Part shown: positions 14,987 through 22,580 of the stretch, piece by piece
How the letters are laid out: each line of letters opens with the position of its first letter
Position numbering within the stretch: the first letter of the stretch is position 1
From: UBA9676 sp036522155
Lineage (GTDB): Bacteria; Actinomycetota; Actinomycetes; Streptosporangiales; Streptosporangiaceae
Reading direction: 5' to 3'
NCBI GenBank assembly: GCA_036522155.1
Contig: DATDGI010000159.1
Location: forward strand, 1-31,528
Length of the DNA stretch: 31,528 bases
Position numbers and translations under genes: made by a program
Notes under the pieces: generated by a model
What the model was told of the DNA's origin: nothing
Databases searched by the model: none
Seen by the model: the letters and a program-made list of their open reading frames with translations, nothing else

Positions 14987-15801
14987 CCGGGGTCGCCGAA
15001 CCGGGCCGCGAGGGCACGGAAGGTGCCCGGCGCCGCACCGTGCAGCCAGGCGGGCCCGCGCATCCAGCCGGGCACGTAGACCACGGCGCGGTCGTGTTCC
15101 AGGCCGGACACGATCGCCCGGGCCACCCGTTCGGCCGGGATGGGCGCGGGCCGCCGCCGGCCATAGGGCCGCCCGCGCCGTTCGAAGAACGGGGTGTCGA
15201 TCACGCCCGGCACGATCAGGCAGGCCCGGACGCCATGACCGGCCAGTTCGTAGGACAGGCTCTCGGCGAACATGGCCAGGCCCGCCTTGGTCGCCGCGTA
15301 GACGGCCTCGCCGCGCACACCGGTGGCGCCGGCGATCGAGGAGACGAACACCACCCGGCCCCCGCCCCGGGCCATCATGCCGGGCAGCAGCAGCCTGGTC
15401 AGTTCCATGGGCGCGGTCAGGTTCACGGCCACGAGTTCGGCCACCTTCGCCGGCGTGATCTCGCCGAGCGGCCCGGCCCAGCCCACCCCCGCATTGTTCA
15501 CCAGGATGTCGATCCCGCCCGGGCCGCCGGGGTCATCCGGGCCGGCCGCCGGGCCCGTGTCCGGGGCCAGCGTGGCCGCCGCCCGCAGCGCTACCTCGGC
15601 CAGCTCGGCGGGCCCGGTGGCCGGCGCGAGGTCGCACGGCAGGGCGAGCCCGCCGGTCTGGCCGGCGATGGTGTGCAGCCGGCCGGTGTCCCGGCCAGCG
15701 ATCAGCACCCGGACGCCGGCCGCGGCGAGCGCGCGGGCGGCCGCCGCGCCGATGCCGGACGACCCCCCCGTGACAAGGGCGACCGCGCCAGTGAGCCGCA
15801 T
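14983..15801 (-). CDS. Short-chain dehydrogenase/reductase (SDR)
   Basis: This 272-residue classical SDR has the cofactor motif LVTGGSSGIGAAAARALA at about residues 9-26, AGRDTGRL after beta-2, and NNAGVGWAG. The catalytic Ser is in VVFVSSIAGATG and YxxxK is YAATK, followed by the usual SLSYELAGHGVRACLIVPGVIDTPFF. The Arg at the end of beta-2 suggests NADP(H) preference. An insertion rich in Gly, Pro and Asp (about residues 85-97) lengthens the loop before NNAG. The start at 15801 has only a weak ribosome site; the frame runs open further upstream without family-like sequence. The substrate is unknown. It ends tail-to-tail with the CoxG-like gene. Confidence 0.9.
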   Translation of the reverse strand: MRLTGAVALVTGGSSGIGAAAARALAAAGVRVLIAGRDTGRLHTIAGQTGGLALPCDLAPATGPAELAEVALRAAATLAPDTGPAAGPDDPGGPGGIDILVNNAGVGWAGPLGEITPAKVAELVAVNLTAPMELTRLLLPGMMARGGGRVVFVSSIAGATGVRGEAVYAATKAGLAMFAESLSYELAGHGVRACLIVPGVIDTPFFERRGRPYGRRRPAPIPAERVARAIVSGLEHDRAVVYVPGWMRGPAWLHGAAPGTFRALAARFGDPG

Positions 15802-15895
15802 GGCGCCCAACTCTCGCGCACCCGCCGCAGCGAGGCAAGCGGCCGGGCGGGCCGGCGAGAAGGGCCGGCCTGGCGGCGTGGCCGGGCGGGCCGGA

Positions 15896-16309
15896 TCAGG
15901 CCGGGGCGGCGCTCGGCTGGGGCGGTGCGTGGGTCTCGGCCGCGGACCAGACGCGCACGATGTCACGCATCGAGAGCAGGCCGGTCACCTCGTTCCCCTC
16001 GACCACCACCAGGTGCCGGAACCCGGCCCGGACCATGGTCGCCGCGGCCTGCTCCAGCGTCCAGTCAGGGGACGCATAGACCACATCGAGGGTCCGGTGG
16101 GCGGCCGCCACCTCCGTGTCCGGGTTCTGCCCGGCCGCGAGGGAGTCGAGGATGTCCCGCTCGGTCATGATGCCGACGCCGGAGTGCCCGGGATCGACGA
16201 CGACCGCCGCGCCGACCCGCCGGGCGGACATCATCCGGGCGGCTTGGCGAAGGGTGTGGGCCGGCCCGATCGTCAGAACCAGCGTGGTCATCCCATCCCG
16301 GACTTTCAT
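15896..16309 (-). CDS. Two-CBS-domain protein
   Basis: This 137-residue protein is made almost only of a CBS pair, expected to bind adenine nucleotides and sense energy state. CBS1 runs TLRQAARMMSARRVGAAVVVDPGHSGVGIMTERDILDSLAAG (about residues 19-60). CBS2 runs TLEQAAATMVRAGFRHLVVVEGNEVTGLLSMRDIVRVW (about 83-121). Both end in the G-[IL]-[LM]-[ST]-x-RDI pattern. The short C-terminal tail is Pro/Ala-rich. GGGAG lies nine nucleotides before the ATG. No effector domain is present, so it must act on a partner. It stands alone; the roughly 200 bp upstream hold no gene I can see. Confidence 0.92.
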   Translation of the reverse strand: MKVRDGMTTLVLTIGPAHTLRQAARMMSARRVGAAVVVDPGHSGVGIMTERDILDSLAAGQNPDTEVAAAHRTLDVVYASPDWTLEQAAATMVRAGFRHLVVVEGNEVTGLLSMRDIVRVWSAAETHAPPQPSAAPA

Positions 16310-16511
16310 TGGCCATCACTCCCTGACGTTGGGGCCATCGCTGAATGGACCGTTGGTCGGGCGGCCAGTCACACGCCGTCGTGCGTCACAGGCGCCCTCG
16401 CGCCACGCGCTTGTGCCTTTGTGACCTACACCCAGCATCGGTGATAGCGGTCCGCAGGGCAAGGCCCGGCGGGGGCACCTCTGGCCACACGCGGGCGCGG
16501 GCCGGCCGCGG

Positions 16512-17324
16512 TCAGCGGGGCTGGCCGGAGCGGCGTGGCCGGGCCCGGGCGAGCAGTTTGAGCACGTCGGTGTGGAGCAGGCCGTTGGTGGCGACCACGC
16601 TGCCGCCGTCCGGCGTGGCCTGGCCGGACAGGTCGGTGAAGGTGCCGCCCGCCTCCTCCACGATGACCTGCAGCGCCGCCAGGTCCCACAGCGACACCTG
16701 GGGCTCGGCAGAGACATCCGCCGCCCCCTCGGCGACCAGGACGTGCGACCAGAAGTCACCGAATGCGCGGGTCCGCCAGACCCGGCGGGTCAGTTCCAGG
16801 AACCCGTCCAGCCTGCCCTGCTCCTCCCAGCCGGCCAGGCTGGAGTAGGAGAACGAGGCGTCCGCCAGCCGTCCTACGGCTGACACCCGGCAGCGGCTGG
16901 CCTTGGTCAGGCTGCGGCCGGTCCAGGAGCCGCCGCCACGGGCCGCCCACCAGCGGCGCCCCAGGCCCGGAGCGGTGGCCACGCCCACCACCACGTCGTT
17001 CCCGTCCATCAGCCCGATCAGGGTGGCCCAGACCGGGACCCCGCGCACGTAGTTCTTGGTCGCGTCGATCGGGTCGATCACCCAGCAGCGCGGGCCCGCG
17101 CCGGCCCGGCCGAATTCCTCGCCCAGCACAGCATCCCGTGGCCGGGACCGGCGCAGCACGTTACGCAGCGACTCCTCGACGGCGTGATCGGCGTCGCTCA
17201 CCGGCGTGAGGTCGGGCTTGGCCTCCACCCGCAGGTCGAGCGCGCGGAACCGGCGAGTGGTGATGTCATCCGCGGCGTCCGCGAGGACGTGGGCGAAACG
17301 CAGGTCATCGTCATAGCCCGCCAT
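16512..17324 (-). CDS. hisN: Histidinol-phosphatase, inositol monophosphatase family
   Basis: This 270-residue Mg-dependent phosphatase is of the IMPase fold. The metal ligands are visible in LGEEFG (Glu), WVIDPIDATKNYVRGVPVWATLIGL (Asp-x-Ile-Asp-x-Thr) and SLWDLAALQVIVEEAGG (Trp-Asp). In actinobacteria this family includes HisN, which removes phosphate from histidinol phosphate in histidine synthesis. The position next to rsgA and aroA is the hisN position I recall in Streptomyces, which supports that over a general inositol phosphatase. A TACCGT box eight nucleotides before the ATG and no Shine-Dalgarno suggest a leaderless transcript. 102 bp separate it from rsgA upstream. Confidence 0.87.
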   Translation of the reverse strand: MAGYDDDLRFAHVLADAADDITTRRFRALDLRVEAKPDLTPVSDADHAVEESLRNVLRRSRPRDAVLGEEFGRAGAGPRCWVIDPIDATKNYVRGVPVWATLIGLMDGNDVVVGVATAPGLGRRWWAARGGGSWTGRSLTKASRCRVSAVGRLADASFSYSSLAGWEEQGRLDGFLELTRRVWRTRAFGDFWSHVLVAEGAADVSAEPQVSLWDLAALQVIVEEAGGTFTDLSGQATPDGGSVVATNGLLHTDVLKLLARARPRRSGQPR

Positions 17325-17332
17325 GCCGCGAA

Positions 17333-17338
17333 ACGGTA
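17333..17338 (-). promoter_or_regulatory. Candidate -10 box for leaderless hisN
   Basis: TACCGT (a TANNNT match) ends eight nucleotides before the hisN ATG, and no ribosome site is visible. That spacing would put the transcription start at or next to the ATG. No clear -35 is seen. Confidence 0.35.
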
Positions 17339-17426
17339 TCGCTTACCGGCCCCCGGACGCGACGTCGCATGGCCGTAAACGGCCACCCTGCCTGATCGCG
17401 GGGACCCGGGCGCCCCGGTGGCAGGC

Positions 17427-18461
17427 CTATTCGGGGCCCGCCTCGCGGCTGCGCAGCAGGCGGCGGAGCGAGTCGAGGCGGGCCACCAGCCGTGGGTCGC
17501 TGCCCTGGTCCCGGACCCAGTCGTCCAGGGCGCAGTCGGTGTCCAGGTGCCGGCAGCCGGGCGGGCAGGCGGCCACCCCACCGGCCAGGTCCGGGAACGC
17601 CCGCACCACCCGGTCCAGCGCCACATGAGCCAGCCCGAAGCCGCGCAGGCCGGGGGTGTCGATGATCCATCCGCCGCCGGGCAGAGGCAGTGCCACCGCG
17701 GACGACGATGTGTGGCGCCCCCGGCCGGTGACCGGGCTGACTTCACCCACCGCCCGTTCCGCATCCGGTATCAGCGCGTTGACCAGGGTCGACTTGCCGA
17801 CGCCGGAATGACCGACCAGCACGCTCAGCCGTCTGGCCAGATGGTCGCGCAGCGGGGCGAGCACGGTCGCAGTGATCGGCCGCCCGATCACCACGTGCGG
17901 GATGCCCAGCGGGCTGTAGATGGCCAGCAACTTGTCGGCCGGGGCCAGGTCGGCCTTGGTCAGGCAGAGCAGCGGCGCCAGCCCGGCGTCGTAGGCGGCG
18001 ACCAGGAACCGGTCGACCAGCCGCGGCCGGGGCGGCGGGTCGGCGAGCGCGGTCACGATGACGAGCTGGCTGGCGTTGGCGACGATCACCCGCTCCACCG
18101 GGTCGGTGTCGTCGGCCGACCGCCGCAGCACCGTGGTCCGCGGCTCCACCCTGACCACCCGGGCCAGGGTGCCCGGGGCGCCGGAGGTGTCGCCGGCCAG
18201 CGCGACCTCGTCACCGACCGCCACCCCGCGGCGGCCGAGTTCGCGGGCCCGCATGGCGGTGACCCAGCGGTCGCCGACCAGGGTCCGGTACCGGCCCCGG
18301 TCGACCGCGGCCACGAATCCGGCGGCGGCGTCCTCGTGCCCGGGCCGCCGACGGGTGCGGGGCCGGGAACCGCGTCCCGGGCGCACCCGCACGTCGTCCT
18401 CGTCCAGCCTGGCGAGGCCGCCCCGGGTGGTCAGGGCGCGCCTGCCAGCATGGCCGGCCAC
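17427..18461 (-). CDS. rsgA: Ribosome small-subunit-dependent GTPase (RsgA/YjeQ)
   Basis: This 344-residue circularly permuted GTPase is involved in late 30S maturation. The N-terminal OB-fold region includes the actinobacterial segment DEDDVRVRPGRGSRPRTRRRPGHEDA. In the permuted order G4-G1-G3, CLTKADL comes first, then GHSGVGKSTLVNAL (P-loop) and IIDTPGLRGFGL. SPVTGRGRHTS is the switch region. The C-terminal zinc-binding segment has C-PPGC-RHL-DTDC. The start is taken as GTG at 18461, which overlaps the aroA 3' end by 31 nt. No strong ribosome site supports it, so translation may be coupled to aroA or begin slightly further in. The gene order aroA-rsgA-hisN is conserved in actinomycetes. 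Confidence 0.9.
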   Translation of the reverse strand: MAGHAGRRALTTRGGLARLDEDDVRVRPGRGSRPRTRRRPGHEDAAAGFVAAVDRGRYRTLVGDRWVTAMRARELGRRGVAVGDEVALAGDTSGAPGTLARVVRVEPRTTVLRRSADDTDPVERVIVANASQLVIVTALADPPPRPRLVDRFLVAAYDAGLAPLLCLTKADLAPADKLLAIYSPLGIPHVVIGRPITATVLAPLRDHLARRLSVLVGHSGVGKSTLVNALIPDAERAVGEVSPVTGRGRHTSSSAVALPLPGGGWIIDTPGLRGFGLAHVALDRVVRAFPDLAGGVAACPPGCRHLDTDCALDDWVRDQGSDPRLVARLDSLRRLLRSREAGPE

Positions 18462-19774
18462 AAGCTGGTGAACTCGGGGAACGTCTTGCCGACGGTGGCC
18501 GCACCCGCGACCTCGATGCCCGGGACGGCGAGCCCGAGCACGGCCGCGGCCATCACCATCCGGTGATCGTCGTAGCTGGCGAACACCCCGCCGTGCAGCG
18601 GCCGGGGCCGGATCATCAGGCCGTCCTTGAGTTCCCCAGCGTCACCGCCAAGCGCGTTGATCTCGGTCGTGAGCGCGGCTAGCCGGTCGGTCTCCTGCTG
18701 CCGGATGTGGCCTACGCCGGTCAGCCGGGACGGCCCGTCCGCCAGTGCGGCCAGCGCCGCCACCACCGCCGTCATCTCCGGCAGGTCACCGAGGTCGGCG
18801 GTGATCCCGTGGATCGTCCCGGTCCCGGTGACGGTCAGCCCGCGGCCGGTGACCTCACACCGGCCGCCCAGCATGGTGAACAGGTCCAGGATCGGGCCGG
18901 CCGGCTGGGCGGTCCGTGCCGGCCAGTCAGCGATGGTCACCGTCCCCCCGGTGACCATCGCGGCGGCCAGGAACGGGCCGGCGTTGACCACGTCCGGCTC
19001 GACCGTGAAGGTGCCGTGCCTGATCATCCCCGGATATACCCGCCAGGTGTCCGCGGCCGCGCCACCGGGACCGCCGGGCTGGCCGTTGCCCCCGCCGCTG
19101 GTCTCGACCTCGGCCCCGGCATCACGCAGCATCTGGACGGTCATGGCGATGTGGGGGGCGGAGGGAACCCGTGGCCCGCGGTGCCGGACCTCCACCCCCT
19201 TGCCGTACCGCGGCGCGGCGAGCAGCAGGCCGGAGACCAGCTGTGAGGAGGCCGAGGCGTCCAGGGTGACCACGCCGCCGGGCAGCGAGCCGGTTCCCCG
19301 CAGGGTGAACGGGACGGCACCGCGGCCATCGTCGTCGATCATGGCGCCGAGTTCGCGCAGGGCGGCCAGCAGCGGGCCAACCGGTCGCAGCGAGGCGCGG
19401 GCATCCCCGTGGAACTCCACCGTGGCGGCGGTCAGGGCGGCGACCGGGGGCACGAATCGCATCACCGTCCCGGCATTGCCCACGTCCACCCGGGCATGAC
19501 CGGCGGGCTGGCCCGGTGACACCGGCCAGCTTCCCGCTGGGGCGCTGGTGCCGACGGCCGCCCCGAGCGCGGTCAGGGCCCTGGCCATGAGCAGGGTGTC
19601 CCGGGCGCGCAGCGGGTTGCCGACCACGCTCGGCCCGTCCGCCAGCGCCGCGAGCACCAGCGCCCGGTTGGTCATGGATTTCGAGCCTGGCAGCGTGACA
19701 CCCGCCCGCACCGGGCCGTCCGCGGACGGCACCAGCCAGTGCGGGCCGTCGCTGGCCGGCGGCCGGGTGTCCAT
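18431..19774 (-). CDS. aroA: 5-enolpyruvylshikimate-3-phosphate synthase
   Basis: This 447-residue enzyme of the shikimate pathway joins shikimate-3-phosphate and PEP. Signatures in order are LPGSKSMTNRALVLAALADG (about residues 28-47), DVGNAGTVMRFVPPVAAL, LDASASSQLVSGLLLAAP, DLGDLPEMTAVVAALAAL, GVGHIRQQETDRLAAL and SYDDHRMVMAAAVLGL, ending with VGKTFPEFTSLW. The length is normal for actinobacterial AroA. The ATG at 19774 has no Shine-Dalgarno but has TAGGCT six nucleotides upstream, pointing to a leaderless mRNA. It diverges from the SRAP gene, and rsgA overlaps its 3' end. Confidence 0.96.
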   Translation of the reverse strand: MDTRPPASDGPHWLVPSADGPVRAGVTLPGSKSMTNRALVLAALADGPSVVGNPLRARDTLLMARALTALGAAVGTSAPAGSWPVSPGQPAGHARVDVGNAGTVMRFVPPVAALTAATVEFHGDARASLRPVGPLLAALRELGAMIDDDGRGAVPFTLRGTGSLPGGVVTLDASASSQLVSGLLLAAPRYGKGVEVRHRGPRVPSAPHIAMTVQMLRDAGAEVETSGGGNGQPGGPGGAAADTWRVYPGMIRHGTFTVEPDVVNAGPFLAAAMVTGGTVTIADWPARTAQPAGPILDLFTMLGGRCEVTGRGLTVTGTGTIHGITADLGDLPEMTAVVAALAALADGPSRLTGVGHIRQQETDRLAALTTEINALGGDAGELKDGLMIRPRPLHGGVFASYDDHRMVMAAAVLGLAVPGIEVAGAATVGKTFPEFTSLWPAMLAGAP

Positions 19775-19780
19775 GCTGCG

Positions 19781-19786
19781 AGCCTA
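19781..19786 (-). promoter_or_regulatory. Candidate -10 box for leaderless aroA
   Basis: TAGGCT (TTAGGCT in context) ends exactly six nucleotides before the aroA ATG, and there is no ribosome-binding site. This places transcription start at the initiation codon. The same box and spacing precede the biotin carboxylase gene at 30320. Confidence 0.5.
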
Positions 19787-19867
19787 ACGGGCCGCCCGGG
19801 AGTGGGCCGCCGCCAGCGGGGAAGGAACTACTCTCCCCCCGGGCCGGCCGGCCGGTGCGCTGGCCGA

Positions 19868-19880
19868 GGTTTGGCAAACC
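19868..19880. promoter_or_regulatory. Perfect palindrome in the aroA/SRAP divergent spacer
   Basis: GGTTTG-G-CAAACC is a perfect 6-1-6 inverted repeat about 70 bp before the SRAP ATG. It does not match the actinobacterial LexA box as I know it. It may be an operator for the SRAP gene. Confidence 0.35.
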
Positions 19881-19950
19881 AGGATCGTGGCTATGAAAAG
19901 GCACATTCTGTGTACTTCGTATGTCTGCCACGCGGCGACAGGGTGATGAC

Positions 19951-20895
19951 ATGTGCGGCCGGTACGCGTCTGCGCGCAAGCGTGAGGAACTCCTCGCCGA
20001 GTTCCGGATCGAACGCGACCGGGTAAGCGAGTCGCTGGAGCCCGACTACAACGTCGCCCCGACCAAGCCGGTATATGCGGTGATGACCAGGGGCAGCCGT
20101 GGCCACGACGGCTCACCGCCCCTGGACGTGGCCCGTGAGCTGCGGGTTGTCCGCTGGGGCCTGGTGCCGTCGTGGGCCAAGGAGGCCTCCATCGGCAGCC
20201 GTCTCATCAATGCCAGGGCGGAGACGGTGGATTCCAAGCCCGCGTTCCGGCAGGCCTTCACCCGCCGCCGGTGCCTGCTGCCCGCGGACGGCTTCTACGA
20301 GTGGCAGCAGATCCGCGAGGACGGGCGGGTGCGCAAGCAGCCGTACTACATTCACCCCGCGGACGGCGGCGTGCTCGCCTTCGCCGGGCTGTATGAGATC
20401 TGGCGGGACAAGGAGTATCCCGAGGATCACCCCGCGGCCTGGCTGTGGACGTCGACGATCATCACCACCCGGGCCGAGGACACCGTGGGCCAGATCCATG
20501 ACCGGATGCCGATGGTGATCGAGCCCGCCCGGTGGGCGGACTGGCTGGATCCCGGCAACTCCGACCGCGCCGATCTGATGGCGCTGCTGGCCCCGGCGAT
20601 GTCCGGCAGGCTGACGTCCGATCCGGTTTCCACGGCCGTCAACGCCGTGCGCAACAACGGTCCCACCCTGATCGAGCCGCTGGCCACCGAGCCCGGCGCG
20701 CAGGTCACGGGCGGGCAGGCCCACGCTAGATCCGGCACCGGCCCGCCACCTGCCGGGCCGGCCGGCCCCGGCGCAGCCGCCAGTTCCAGGCACGGCGCCG
20801 CCGGCCCACCGGCCGGGCGGGCCGTGGCCGGCCGCCATCCCCGCGACGGGGATCAGCATCCCCACCCGGCTTCCGCCCCGCTCACCCTGTTCTGA
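19951..20895 (+). CDS. SOS response-associated peptidase (SRAP/YedK/HMCES-like)
   Basis: This 314-residue protein crosslinks covalently to abasic sites in single-stranded DNA and shields them. The start is set at 19951 because removal of Met exposes the catalytic Cys2 in MCGRY; an upstream in-frame ATG (19921) would bury it. Other active-site landmarks are PDYNVAPT (Asn34), RWGLVPSW, LINARAETV, ADGFYEWQ (Glu near 116) and IHDRMP (His near 182), then NNVRNNGP-like AVRNNGP. The core ends near residue 250. A Gly/Pro/His-rich tail of about 60 residues follows and finishes with PLTLF, which resembles a sliding-clamp-binding peptide. It diverges from aroA. Confidence 0.93.
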   Translation: MCGRYASARKREELLAEFRIERDRVSESLEPDYNVAPTKPVYAVMTRGSRGHDGSPPLDVARELRVVRWGLVPSWAKEASIGSRLINARAETVDSKPAFRQAFTRRRCLLPADGFYEWQQIREDGRVRKQPYYIHPADGGVLAFAGLYEIWRDKEYPEDHPAAWLWTSTIITTRAEDTVGQIHDRMPMVIEPARWADWLDPGNSDRADLMALLAPAMSGRLTSDPVSTAVNAVRNNGPTLIEPLATEPGAQVTGGQAHARSGTGPPPAGPAGPGAAASSRHGAAGPPAGRAVAGRHPRDGDQHPHPASAPLTLF

Positions 20896-20965
20896 GCCGA
20901 GCCCCAGCCGGCGGGAGTACCCCTCAACCCTGCTCTGCTCCTCTGGCTGACCTAAGGAGGACCCT

Positions 20966-21316
20966 ATGGACACCGCCATCGCGCGCAAGCGCCTGGAAGA
21001 AATGCGTGGCGAGCTCGACAAGTCCATAACGGTGCTGCAGGGGGAGCAGACCGCGGGCCAGGCTGGGTCGGACTCCCCGCAGGACCCCGCGGATGCGGGC
21101 ACGAACCTGTCGGAGACCGACCGCATGCAGGCCGTGCTGACCGCCGCCCGGCAGCAGCTCCGGGCCGTGCTCGACGCCATCCTCCGGATCGAGCACGGGA
21201 CCTACGGCACCTGCGCCGACTGCAGCGGGCCCATCCCGGAGGGGCGGCTCGACGCCAGACCGGAGGCCGCCCGGTGCGTGAAATGCCAGGGCAAGCGGGA
21301 CCGGGGCCGCTTCTGA
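20966..21316 (+). CDS. TraR/DksA family zinc-finger protein
   Basis: This 116-residue protein is of the DksA/TraR type, expected to enter the RNA polymerase secondary channel. A coiled-coil hairpin (about residues 1-78) precedes a four-Cys zinc finger, CADC...CVKC (Cys83, 86, 104, 107), with the conserved YGTC and GPIPEGRLDARPEA. The coil tip has DPADAG, one residue off the canonical DxxDxA of DksA. A perfect AAGGAGG lies six nucleotides before the ATG, so it is probably well translated. It lies between SRAP and the sigR block, convergent with a methyltransferase. Whether it responds to (p)ppGpp or replaces the DksA/GreA role cannot be judged from sequence. Confidence 0.92.
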   Translation: MDTAIARKRLEEMRGELDKSITVLQGEQTAGQAGSDSPQDPADAGTNLSETDRMQAVLTAARQQLRAVLDAILRIEHGTYGTCADCSGPIPEGRLDARPEAARCVKCQGKRDRGRF

Positions 21317-21340
21317 CCGTGGTGACCAGGCCGCAGGGCG

Positions 21341-21383
21341 GCCAGCCCAGGTCCGGCGGGCGGCTCGGGACGGCCGGGCTGGC
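21341..21383. terminator. Possible bidirectional hairpin between convergent genes
   Basis: GCCAGCCC (21341-21348) pairs perfectly with GGGCTGGC (21376-21383) between the convergent TraR-like and methyltransferase genes. The loop is 27 nt and there is no U tract. It could act as a terminator or be a chance GC stem. Confidence 0.3.
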
Positions 21384-21396
21384 AGCTTGAGGCGGC

Positions 21397-22239
21397 TCAG
21401 GAGGGCCGGGTCGGCGGCTTGTAGGCGGCGGCCAGCAGGCTGATCCCGAACGACTCGGCCGGGAACATGCCGTCCCCCTCATCGCGGCCGCCCGGCAGGC
21501 CAGCCCGGTGCGGCATCGCTGGCCGGTCCTGGCCGGCCGCGAGCTCCGCCCGGACCAGCCGCGCGATGGCGCCCGGGTTGTTGCGGAGCACGTGCTCCAC
21601 CATCGACGGGGAAAGCACGGTGCGCGGCCTGATCCAGCTGACCTCCAGCCCGGCCTCGGTCAGCAGGTCCCGGAACTGGCTGACACCGAAACAGCGGGTG
21701 ATGGTGCCGTCGGGCCAGGGAATGAGCACCACTTCTGCCTGCGGGAGGTCGGTGAGCCCGGCCCAGCAGTGCTGCTCGGCGAGGATCGCCATGCCGAGCA
21801 CCAGCGAGTCGACGCTGGCGAGCAGCCGCCCGCCCGGCCGGAGCACCCGGGCGATCTCGGCGGCCAGGTCCTCGGCCATCAGCTGCCGGGACAGCGCCCC
21901 GTCATCGGCGATGACCCCGTCCACGCTGCCGGCGGCGAGAAAGGCCAGGCTGGCCGGATCGGCCACCACTGGGACGACCACGCCACGCCGGTGCCGTTCC
22001 GCGGCCCGCTGGGCGCGCTCAGCGGCCTGCGGCGGGACGATCCTGATCACGGTATGGCCGCGCGCCGCCGCCTGGGCGCTGCCGGTGCCAGCCGGCCCGG
22101 AGATGTCGACCAGCAGCCGCCGGGGCGCCGGAAGCCACGCCGCCAGCTGGGCCCGGGCTACCGCCCGCCGGAACTGCCAGTAACTGGTGAGCGGGCCCGG
22201 CCCGAGAACCGCCAGGGGAGTAGCCGCCGATTCCGACAC
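21397..22239 (-). CDS. SAM-dependent methyltransferase-like protein
   Basis: This 280-residue protein has a Rossmann methyltransferase layout. A glycine-containing motif I is in LLVDISGPAGTGSAQAAARG (about residues 42-61). SVDGVIADDGALSRQL is at the motif IV position, and EIARVLRPGGRLLASVDSL is the classic post-motif LRPGG strand. The C-terminal third (ITRCFGVSQFRDLLTEAGLEVSWIRPRTVLSPSMVEHVL) matches the cap region of class I enzymes. The start is a GTG with GGAG upstream. It diverges from sigR, and a methyltransferase-like gene in this place is part of the block I recall next to sigR in Streptomyces. The substrate is unknown. Confidence 0.78.
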   Translation of the reverse strand: MSESAATPLAVLGPGPLTSYWQFRRAVARAQLAAWLPAPRRLLVDISGPAGTGSAQAAARGHTVIRIVPPQAAERAQRAAERHRRGVVVPVVADPASLAFLAAGSVDGVIADDGALSRQLMAEDLAAEIARVLRPGGRLLASVDSLVLGMAILAEQHCWAGLTDLPQAEVVLIPWPDGTITRCFGVSQFRDLLTEAGLEVSWIRPRTVLSPSMVEHVLRNNPGAIARLVRAELAAGQDRPAMPHRAGLPGGRDEGDGMFPAESFGISLLAAAYKPPTRPS

Positions 22240-22413
22240 CTCGACTCCATCCGCCTCGGGGCTACGCGGGCCACGGCCGGCGCAGCGCCGGGGTGGGGCG
22301 GAGCATCACGGGTGAACTCCTCCGCGCGTACCCCCTACCCGTTGTCTTCCCCGCCGGCGGGGGTGCCTCACCTGACCTGGCCCGATGCGTGCGTGCCCCG
22401 CGGCCGCGCCTGC

Positions 22414-22439
22414 GGAATGAAGCCGCGTCGGCTCATGTT
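22414..22439 (+). promoter_or_regulatory. Sigma-R-type promoter upstream of sigR (autoregulatory)
   Basis: GGAAT (22414-22418), exactly 18 bp, then GTT (22437-22439) is a perfect match to the established sigma-R consensus GGAAT-N18-GTT. It reads towards sigR and lies 142 bp before the GTG at 22581, inside an in-frame 5' extension of the coding frame. This arrangement corresponds to the sigRp2 promoter of Streptomyces coelicolor. Confidence 0.88.
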
Positions 22440-22580
22440 GCACCGGTCGTGCTCGTGACCAGTTACCCACCCGTGGACGACCTATCCGCCGCGGCCGTAT
22501 TCGGTTCGGCCCGGGCCGGACATGCGTCCCCTGCCTTGTCCGGCTACCGTGGGCGGACGGGAACACAGACATCCGAGGGG

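Noticed and set aside
22207..22234. Minus-strand sigma-R promoter near the methyltransferase start
   Set aside because: ATTCC and AAC are 20 bp apart instead of 18 and lie inside the coding region.
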